A stretch of 42,529 nucleotides of DNA from a virus, in the IMG/VR virus record IMGVR_UViG_3300025668_000019, positions 1 through 42,529 of that record, one strand, 5' to 3'. The notes beneath the pieces were generated by a model, which was not told the DNA's origin, searched no databases, and saw only the letters and a program-made list of their open reading frames with translations. Below, in pieces: positions 37,667 to 42,529 of the stretch. A program made the position numbers and the translations under genes. The first letter of the stretch is position 1; each line of letters opens with the position of its first letter.

Positions 37667-40600
37667 TCAATCGTCGAATGGGTTACCGTATGCTTCAGTT
37701 GCCAGTATAACAGTTTGTGCATCCCTAGTCAAGTCATGGAACATTGTGATTGTTCCAGTTGCTGTCCATTCTTGTGCTCCAGGTCCAAGTAATGGTGACA
37801 TCAAATACGAATATGTGGATGTAGAGTTAATGGCAGCACCATTTTCATCTACTTCCCCTGTAGGATCTTGTGATGTCGATCCAGGAGTAAGAGCTGGAGG
37901 AGCACATGTGATATGAGCACATCCAATATCTTGAGGGATGCAATTTAAAGAAACTTCAATTGAAGTTTGCTTCGCAGGATCTGGACGATACTGTCGCATA
38001 ACATATTTAGTAAATGCAGACGATGTTGGTAGATTCGTAAAACTTCCATTACACGTTTCGATAAAAACTTCATCTTTCACAGAATACTCAGGAATTACTT
38101 TTTGTGTGATAGTATCAATATCACTATTAATCCTTTTTTTAGTAGATTTCTTATTGTCTCTAATTACATTCTTACGCTCACTATCAATATCAGTATCTTT
38201 AAGATAAGAAAGATCATAATCAACTATCATAATCTCTTTCAATGGTTCTGTAGCATCCGAACTATATTTTTGTTGAGATAACTGTCTAATACGTTCCCTA
38301 TCCTTATCATATTTGGGTTCCAATTTTGGTTCTGAATACTTAATATCAGTTTCCTTTGGAATCTGACTATATGAATCATCTATAGCTTGTAAATCCTCTG
38401 CTCTTACAGTAACTTGACCTTCAACGTCAGATTCACTCGTAGGAAGACTTTCTAACACCTCTTGAAATTCAGGAACTAAATCACCACGATATCCCTCATT
38501 AGGATGTGTCAAACTAACAGTTTCAAAAATATTCTTTACAAAAACATTAGGAGGATCATCTGCATTATACCCAGAACCACTTCTCTTAATTACTACAGAT
38601 GACAAAGAACCCCCTGTAAAAGTACCTTCAATTACAGCATCTCTCTCGCCACTACTAGCATCCTCTTCACTAGGAGTAGATGCTGCTTCCTGGATGACAG
38701 CAGGATTGCCATCAGGATCTTGCCACTGATTATCTACCCATGAATAAACAACGCCGTTAAATGTATATATAAATGACCCATCAAGTGCTTCACCAAAAGT
38801 ATCGGGGAAGTTAATCTCCACCTCTAGACCATCAGAAAATGTAGGAGTTGCACTTGATGGAGATCCATTAATTTCAAGTATTGGTTTTACTTTTAAATCA
38901 ATAAATCCACTACCAGGATTTGCTGCGTCCAATACTCTAATTGTTGCATTTGTTGCAGTTCCTGAAGGTTTCGTCGCGCCAGGAATTGTAAGTAAATCCC
39001 CTGATTGATATCCAGATCCAGGATTTGAAATAATAACCTGACTAATGCTACCATCATCACCAGTTCTGATGTTTGCAGTAACACCAGATCCATTACCTCC
39101 ACTTAATGATACATTATCTGCATCACTATAAGAGTCTTCTAAATTATCCTCAATTGAATTTATATCAACTTTGAGGACTTCTCCGTTAAAAGATAACCCA
39201 CTTACGCCTCCATTAGTTAAAGTTACAAATGCACTCGGTTGAATAATAGTATTAAACGCATTTTCCGTATTTTTATTTAAATCAGCAGTACTGAACTGCA
39301 ATGATTTATTTAAAAATTCATATAATCCAACTAAACATGCGCGATCTTTAATACCATATCCCGCAACTACAGTGACAACGTGGTTCCTGTCGGATGTATA
39401 TTGCGTATCTTTAGTAAAATCAGATCCATTACCATCAACGTATATTACATGATACTGAAAGTTATCAACATCAGTATGAAATACGCGGGTAACTGTATGT
39501 CCATTGAGTGTATCATTAACTCGTAAGATATCAAATCCCGTTTGACCTGTTACATTTGTAATTGGACCAACACTCGTAACTTTTATATTTAATGTAAGAA
39601 CACTATCTGTACCATCATCATGTCTATGAGAATATGATAAGGTAAAGACATCATTTACTGCATACCCAGTTCCAGGATTTATTAACTCATCTATAATCCA
39701 TCGAGTACCTGAAAAGACTGTGGTTGCCCCAGTATCATCAAAAATAGGTCTGATCTTTGCCTTGACAACAAAATTAGACTTTGTTACCCCAGAAGTAAAA
39801 TCAAAGATTTCAAAATCATCTAATGATTCATCTCCTGTTTTCCATGGATTTTGTGATGACTCGTATATAATACCTGTTGAATTCTTCTTGTCCCATGCTT
39901 CAGCATAAGTAACGCCGTCATAACTTACCTCAAAATCTGTAACACCATTAGGTAGAATTGTTGATAATTCATCATATGATACTACAATCTTTTTTGAGTC
40001 AGTATCAACAGCAAATAATGTTGGATGAGGACAATCAACGTCGCCCGTTAAATCTTCTTCTGCTGTATATGTTAGTAATGTCTTTTCTGGTGTTGATGTA
40101 AATGCTGTACAAGGACGACAAATCTGACGACTACCACCACTTGACGTACTAGTAGATTGTCCCGTTCCTGGATCAGGAGGACCAGGTGTTGTCGTACTTC
40201 GAGTCTCAGTCTCAATATAAAAACATGGAATTCCTATAATTCCACTATTAACTGAGGTATCATACAAATATGAAAACCAAGTATCTGAAAAACAATAGTC
40301 GAATGATAATTCATTCGGAAAATAATCTAGTATAGTCTGTGGAGTTTCGGATATACCATCAGGACGTGTAAATACACTCCTACAACTACTTGGTTTTGAT
40401 ATCTTTCCACAATTTGCAGACGATGATCCAGTTCCTGATCCTGATATTCCTGCCGTTCCAGTGGAAACATCAGCATCGGTGAATGGATACATCACATTGT
40501 TATCTTCTCGACCAGGTATATTATACTTCCCTGCTCGAATAGCATTTACAGGATACTCTAGAAAACTAAATGTAACTCCTGATCCAGCTGGTGCTGTGTA

Positions 40601-40678
40601 ATTATAACAGTGGTCTGGGTTTGCTCCTAAACCACTACAAATCCCAAAGTCATACCCACCGCGAGTCTTACACCCCAT
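37667..40678 (-). CDS. Modular virion structural protein (1003 aa), upstream of PAAR
   Basis: I do not recognise the N-terminus (MGCKTRGGYDFGICSG). The first 240 residues hold many cysteines, several in pairs close in sequence (CRPCTAF, and CNG and CIPQDIGCAHITC near the C-terminus), which is unusual for a cytoplasmically made phage protein. The middle has GSGY modules (SNPGSGYQSGDLLTIPG near 552; KRSGSGYNADDPPNVF near 693) as in the other large proteins here. Residues about 790-880 are highly charged and helical (KYDKDRERIRQLSQQK, NKKSTKKRINSDIDT). The ribosome site GGGAG lies 9 bases before the ATG. It overlaps the 77-aa gene by 11 bases and sits directly upstream of PAAR, which suggests a spike- or hub-proximal virion protein. 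Confidence 0.75.
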   Translation of the reverse strand: MGCKTRGGYDFGICSGLGANPDHCYNYTAPAGSGVTFSFLEYPVNAIRAGKYNIPGREDNNVMYPFTDADVSTGTAGISGSGTGSSSANCGKISKPSSCRSVFTRPDGISETPQTILDYFPNELSFDYCFSDTWFSYLYDTSVNSGIIGIPCFYIETETRSTTTPGPPDPGTGQSTSTSSGGSRQICRPCTAFTSTPEKTLLTYTAEEDLTGDVDCPHPTLFAVDTDSKKIVVSYDELSTILPNGVTDFEVSYDGVTYAEAWDKKNSTGIIYESSQNPWKTGDESLDDFEIFDFTSGVTKSNFVVKAKIRPIFDDTGATTVFSGTRWIIDELINPGTGYAVNDVFTLSYSHRHDDGTDSVLTLNIKVTSVGPITNVTGQTGFDILRVNDTLNGHTVTRVFHTDVDNFQYHVIYVDGNGSDFTKDTQYTSDRNHVVTVVAGYGIKDRACLVGLYEFLNKSLQFSTADLNKNTENAFNTIIQPSAFVTLTNGGVSGLSFNGEVLKVDINSIEDNLEDSYSDADNVSLSGGNGSGVTANIRTGDDGSISQVIISNPGSGYQSGDLLTIPGATKPSGTATNATIRVLDAANPGSGFIDLKVKPILEINGSPSSATPTFSDGLEVEINFPDTFGEALDGSFIYTFNGVVYSWVDNQWQDPDGNPAVIQEAASTPSEEDASSGERDAVIEGTFTGGSLSSVVIKRSGSGYNADDPPNVFVKNIFETVSLTHPNEGYRGDLVPEFQEVLESLPTSESDVEGQVTVRAEDLQAIDDSYSQIPKETDIKYSEPKLEPKYDKDRERIRQLSQQKYSSDATEPLKEIMIVDYDLSYLKDTDIDSERKNVIRDNKKSTKKRINSDIDTITQKVIPEYSVKDEVFIETCNGSFTNLPTSSAFTKYVMRQYRPDPAKQTSIEVSLNCIPQDIGCAHITCAPPALTPGSTSQDPTGEVDENGAAINSTSTYSYLMSPLLGPGAQEWTATGTITMFHDLTRDAQTVILATEAYGNPFDD

Positions 40679-40901
40679 CTTCTAACTCCCTTAACCTTTT
40701 ATAAATTTCATCATAATTCTCTTTAGTATTCAGATACTCTGTATGACCTTCTGGTTTGTAGTATGTCTTGTCAGGGGTAGGTAACTCATTCACATGGTTT
40801 TCTACCTGTTCTAGACGCTTGTGGATCGCTAGGAGACACTCATTGATTGCTTGGAGTGCTTCGTTAAGTTCATATTCAGTTGCTGGAACGGGATTAGTCA
40901 T
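40668..40901 (-). CDS. Small coiled-coil protein (77 aa), unknown function
   Basis: Residues 8-38 (EYELNEALQAINECLLAIHK and onward) form a strong heptad-like helix, then a Pro/Tyr-rich linker, then a second short helix at the C-terminus (YDEIYKRLRELEDG). The start codon overlaps the stop of the AbrB-like gene as ATGA, and the last 11 bases overlap the 1003-aa gene, so it bridges the early-type small genes and the structural block. Confidence 0.75.
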   Translation of the reverse strand: MTNPVPATEYELNEALQAINECLLAIHKRLEQVENHVNELPTPDKTYYKPEGHTEYLNTKENYDEIYKRLRELEDGV

Positions 40902-41068
40902 TCTTCAGTAATTTCTCGTAAAATAAATCCTTCTTGGTCTGGTGTTAAATCGTACCCTAATACGGTCCCTATATCCCATCCCAATTCTTCACATAATTCG
41001 TAGGGTATCGTGAGAGTAAGATCTCCATAATCATCCTCTTCTAACATTGTTGTGAATCTCTGGGACAT
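40898..41068 (-). CDS. AbrB/SpoVT-like small DNA-binding protein (56 aa)
   Basis: The ATG at 41068 opens 56 codons ending in TGA at 40898-40900, which overlaps the next start as ATGA. The core (YGDLTLTIPYELCEELGW, then DIGTVLGYDLTPDQEGFILREI) follows the swapped-hairpin AbrB pattern 'G-L-(L/V)-IP-EL---LGW--G--L----- ---- I-LR'. Such proteins dimerise and bind DNA as transition-state regulators or as antitoxins of the MazE type. No toxin gene is visible next to it. Gene context (small genes under sigma70-type promoters) suggests an early or middle regulator, perhaps of host or phage transcription; this is inference. Confidence 0.75.
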   Translation of the reverse strand: MSQRFTTMLEEDDYGDLTLTIPYELCEELGWDIGTVLGYDLTPDQEGFILREITEE

Positions 41069-41072
41069 ATCT

Positions 41073-41291
41073 TTATAAGCGGTTGCGTATTTGTGGATTG
41101 TCTGTGGGATTGTCTTCTTTCCACTCCTTCCATAATTTATATAGATCTTTCTTGTCTTTTACTAAACCTGCTGATGCTGCATAGTCTGCACACTCGTACA
41201 TCCTGGGATCTAACATACCCTCCAATCTTATCAATTGCTCTAAACACCATACACGCTCATCTTGACGCTCTACACGAGTCTTGGGATCCAT
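41073..41291 (-). CDS. Small helical protein (72 aa), unknown function
   Basis: The product is Glu/Lys/Arg/Trp-rich and probably all helical (RVWCLEQLIRLEGMLDPRM, then KKDLYKLWKEWKEDN). A ribosome site GAGG lies 9 bases before the ATG. The gene ends 4 bases before the AbrB-like start. It lies downstream of the sigma70-type promoter at 41522-41550. I do not recognise the family. Confidence 0.7.
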   Translation of the reverse strand: MDPKTRVERQDERVWCLEQLIRLEGMLDPRMYECADYAASAGLVKDKKDLYKLWKEWKEDNPTDNPQIRNRL

Positions 41292-41294
41292 TTT

Positions 41295-41411
41295 TTACCT
41301 CAGAAAATTTTTTAAGTTTATCTTGATTATCTTTACACTTTCCTTTATACACATCCAAATATATTCAACCTCCTCCTCTCTTGTAACTCCTGAAAAATTT
41401 TTTGAATTCAT
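41295..41411 (-). CDS. Possible 38-aa open frame before the 72-aa gene
   Basis: An ATG at 41411 opens MNSKNFSGVTREEEVEYIW and runs to TAA at 41295-41297, 3 bases before the next ATG. It has no convincing Shine-Dalgarno; the GAGGAGG stretch inside it is better placed for a start further on. Its two ends are copies of the same DNA repeat (41304-41338 and 41394-41427), which may create the frame by chance. It could be a leader peptide, a decayed gene or simply untranslated leader. Confidence 0.3.
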   Translation of the reverse strand: MNSKNFSGVTREEEVEYIWMCIKESVKIIKINLKNFLR

Positions 41412-41427
41412 CTCGATAACTTTCAAG
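41304..41427 (-). repeat. Imperfect 34/35-bp direct repeat
   Basis: Copy one at 41394-41427 and copy two at 41304-41338 share AAAATTTTTT followed by an A/T-rich stretch with ATCTYGAT and CTTT blocks, about 80 percent alike with one indel. On the minus strand each is followed by a purine-rich ribosome-site-like element (CAGGAG, TGAGG). Copy two lies directly before the 72-aa gene. The pair may be a duplicated leader or translation start region. Confidence 0.6.
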
Positions 41428-41521
41428 CGATTGGGAACCTTTGTAGGTTAGGGTAGTGGCTTATTTTATATTTAAGGGGGCCCATTTTAACTGCTAATTA
41501 ACATTAATCCACTGCCCTCTA

Positions 41522-41550
41522 AGTATAATCGAAGAACCTCAGAATGTCAA
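41522..41550 (-). promoter_or_regulatory. Sigma70-type promoter, TTGACA-17-TATACT
   Basis: On the minus strand a perfect -35 TTGACA (41545-41550) and a -10 TATACT (41522-41527) are separated by exactly 17 bases. The -35 overlaps the stop codon of the 71-aa gene. The transcript would start near 41515 and carry a leader of about 100 bases before the next open frame, then the 72-aa, AbrB-like, 77-aa and possibly structural genes. The stretch 41412-41521 holds no other gene I can support; it contains a short AACCT/AGGTT hairpin and a GGGCCC palindrome. Confidence 0.8.
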
Positions 41551-41762
41551 GGAGTAAGGTACATTGACTTCTCTGTAGATTCCTCTACTATTGTCATAAT
41601 CCATCCGATGTGTTTGAGATAGTCAAAGGGAGACATTCTCTCAGTATTTGGGTATCTCTCTCCCCTACCTTCTCTTACACCGTCGAGGAATACTTCTAGG
41701 TCATAGACTGATGCGAATGACCCTACAATCTCCTGAGAGTCATTGTGAATTAAGTAGTGCAT
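41547..41762 (-). CDS. Small protein (71 aa), unknown function
   Basis: The sequence (MHYLIHNDSQEIVGSFASVYD, then LEVFLDGVREGRGERYPN) looks like a small alpha/beta protein with an initial beta hairpin and a helix, and a second half near FDYLKHIGWIMTIVEES. A consensus sigma70-type promoter lies upstream (41817-41845), giving a leader of about 47 bases. No strong ribosome site is visible (CTAAG before the ATG). I do not recognise the family. Its downstream edge overlaps the next promoter. Confidence 0.7.
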   Translation of the reverse strand: MHYLIHNDSQEIVGSFASVYDLEVFLDGVREGRGERYPNTERMSPFDYLKHIGWIMTIVEESTEKSMYLTP

Positions 41763-41816
41763 TTCTTAGAGGGGAATGATAGTTACTTAGAGGTTGTTCT
41801 GAAACCCTACAGTGTT

Positions 41817-41845
41817 ATTGTACCATCTATTTGATAGTTTGTCAA
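41817..41845 (-). promoter_or_regulatory. Sigma70-type promoter, TTGACA-17-TACAAT
   Basis: On the minus strand a perfect -35 TTGACA (41840-41845) and a -10 TACAAT (41817-41822) are separated by 17 bases. The transcript would start near 41809, about 47 bases before the 71-aa gene. The -35 lies at the end of one arm of the inverted repeat 41840-41924. The surrounding stretch 41763-42004 has no gene I can support on either strand. Confidence 0.8.
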
Positions 41846-41924
41846 GTCCCTCTGAGTGACACTGTGAGACGAATGATTAGCAATGGTGATGATAAGATTC
41901 TCCGAGTATTCAGAGGACTTGACA
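41840..41924. repeat. 15-bp inverted repeat whose arms end in TTGACA
   Basis: Left arm TGTCAAGTCCCTCTGA (41840-41855) and right arm TCAGAGGACTTGACA (41910-41924) are inverted copies with one extra C in the left arm; the spacer is 54 bases. The left arm holds the -35 of the promoter above. The right arm puts TTGACA on the plus strand, pointing right, but without a good -10. A direct repeat TGAGTGAC (41853-41860 and 41931-41938) lies across it. It may be an operator or a remnant of a duplicated promoter. Confidence 0.6.
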
Positions 41925-42004
41925 GATCGTTGAGTGACGTGCTAAGAGTACAACAGCAGAGGACATTAAAGGTAGATAAAGAACACTAATAGATTTATTA
42001 ATAG

Positions 42005-42036
42005 TTTTCCACAATTTCCGCATTATCTGTGGAAAA
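42005..42036. other. Inverted pair of cyanobacterial-type DnaA boxes / hairpin
   Basis: TTTTCCACA on the plus strand (42005-42013) and again on the minus strand (42028-42036) form a perfect 9-bp inverted repeat around a 14-base spacer. TTTTCCACA is, from memory, the DnaA box consensus of cyanobacterial oriC. The structure lies 6 bases after the stop of the 70-aa gene, so it may also work as an RNA hairpin that ends that transcript, although no U-tract follows. Confidence 0.45.
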
Positions 42037-42042
42037 GTAATA

Positions 42043-42255
42043 TTAACTGTCAGAGGGGTTTAGATATACGTCTTTCCAGTAATGTCGATATACGCATAGA
42101 TTAACCTGATTAGTATTACGTTTAGCATTAACTTGTTCCTGCGGTAGTTTGTCCCACTCTCTGATAGTAATTGTGATGTATTGATCCCCTATAAAATTAA
42201 CTCTACCAGAGTAATGTTTATATGATACATGTTGCCCTTGAGAGAAGTCTTTCAT
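42043..42255 (-). CDS. Small conserved cyanophage protein (70 aa), possible SH3-like barrel
   Basis: The pattern (GQHVSYKHYSGRVNFIG, then DQYITITIREWDKLP, then VNLCVYRHYWKDVYL) resembles a family of small cyanophage proteins I remember with the same 'G--V-Y----G-V-FI---YITI-I' strands and a final 'C-VYR--W--V' strand. This suggests a small all-beta SH3-like barrel, perhaps RNA- or protein-binding. No function is known to me. TTTTCCACAGAT occurs both over its start (42254-42265) and just after its stop (42025-42036). No clear Shine-Dalgarno precedes the ATG. Confidence 0.75.
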   Translation of the reverse strand: MKDFSQGQHVSYKHYSGRVNFIGDQYITITIREWDKLPQEQVNAKRNTNQVNLCVYRHYWKDVYLNPSDS

Positions 42256-42256
42256 C

Positions 42257-42265
42257 TGTGGAAAA
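42257..42265 (-). other. DnaA-box-like TTTTCCACA
   Basis: A third TTTTCCACA on the minus strand, one base before the 70-aa ATG and in the gap between two genes. The neighbouring CTTTAGTAAAG (42265-42275 region) is a perfect palindrome around one base. With the pair at 42005-42036 it makes three boxes in 261 bases. Confidence 0.4.
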
Positions 42266-42290
42266 CTTTAGTAAAGAGATGGTGTATTAC

Positions 42291-42521
42291 TTAGGGTTGA
42301 TAATATTCCCCGATTGATTTACTAAGAGTAATAAGTTGTTCATGAATAGTATCAATAATAGACCTTACATTATCTTCTTCTCCTAATAGTGAAAGATGAT
42401 CAACTTCAATCCAATCATGTATATTAATTGTACTATCTGTATATTGTGGTGTAAAGAATAAGGTGCCTTCTGAGTCAATAGAGTAAGCACAACCGAGGGA
42501 ATCTTCAGAGAGGATGATCAT
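42291..42521 (-). CDS. Small acidic protein (76 aa), unknown function
   Basis: The first half is beta-like (MIILSEDSLGCAYSIDSEG, then TLFFTPQYTDS) and the second half helical and acidic (NVRSIIDTIHEQLITLSKS, ending EYYQP). The start codon lies 8 bases from the right edge, so upstream signals are not visible and a longer N-terminus cannot be excluded. I do not recognise the family. Confidence 0.7.
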   Translation of the reverse strand: MIILSEDSLGCAYSIDSEGTLFFTPQYTDSTINIHDWIEVDHLSLLGEEDNVRSIIDTIHEQLITLSKSIGEYYQP

Positions 42522-42529
42522 AAGAGGAT

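Noticed and set aside
41919-41947. Plus-strand promoter from TTGACA at 41919
   Set aside because: No -10 close to TATAAT is found at 16-18 bases, and there is no plus-strand gene downstream.

Overview
The window looks like part of a T4-like myovirus infecting marine picocyanobacteria (a Synechococcus/Prochlorococcus cyanophage). It is AT-rich. Every gene I can support lies on the minus strand, so transcription runs from right (42.5 kb) to left (1). I saw no tRNA, rRNA, insertion sequence or CRISPR array. The assignment rests on recognisable baseplate proteins gp25, gp6 and gp8, a PAAR spike-tip protein, a DUF4815-type baseplate/tail protein, YHYH-domain proteins, and an N-terminal tail-fibre motif of the Mtd_N type. 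Four NATAAATA octamers resembling T4 late promoters sit at the borders of the structural genes.

Layout in transcription order. (1) 42.5-40.67 kb: a run of small proteins of 56-77 aa, mostly of unknown function. It includes a 56-aa AbrB/SpoVT-like protein and a short coiled-coil protein. The run contains two near-consensus host-type sigma70 promoters (TTGACA-17-TATACT and TTGACA-17-TACAAT) and three copies of TTTTCCACA, the cyanobacterial-type DnaA box. (2) 40.68-36.96 kb: a 1003-aa modular virion protein, a PAAR tip protein and a 48-aa basic protein. (3) 36.9-16.1 kb: a late promoter, a 52-aa protein, gp25, gp6 and then a single 18.2-kb reading frame for a 6064-aa protein in the slot where T4 has gp7. 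(4) 16.1-10.7 kb: a late promoter, a 408-aa fibre-like protein ending in a plastocyanin-like cupredoxin domain, and a 1381-aa protein with a second cupredoxin-like domain and a YHYH domain split by an insertion. (5) 10.7-1.3 kb: a late promoter, gp8, the 2442-aa DUF4815 protein, two small acidic or coiled-coil proteins and a strong intrinsic terminator. (6) 1.28-0 kb: a late promoter and the first 412 codons of a tail-fibre gene that runs off the left edge.

Together the structural genes would build the baseplate wedges (gp25, gp6, gp8), the spike tip (PAAR) and a very large adhesive periphery. The large proteins reuse a small set of modules: GSGY beta repeats, TSGA motifs, the 'NGV-LQ-PG' element, the 'IGSE-Y...RG-NGT' element, YHYH domains and LamG-like folds. 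The same modules also appear inserted in gp8. The 6064-aa protein also carries helical repeats with a conserved Cys-Asp, a perfect EF-hand calcium loop and a carbohydrate-binding-like domain. Identifications come from reading the sequence and from memory of the families; no database search was run.
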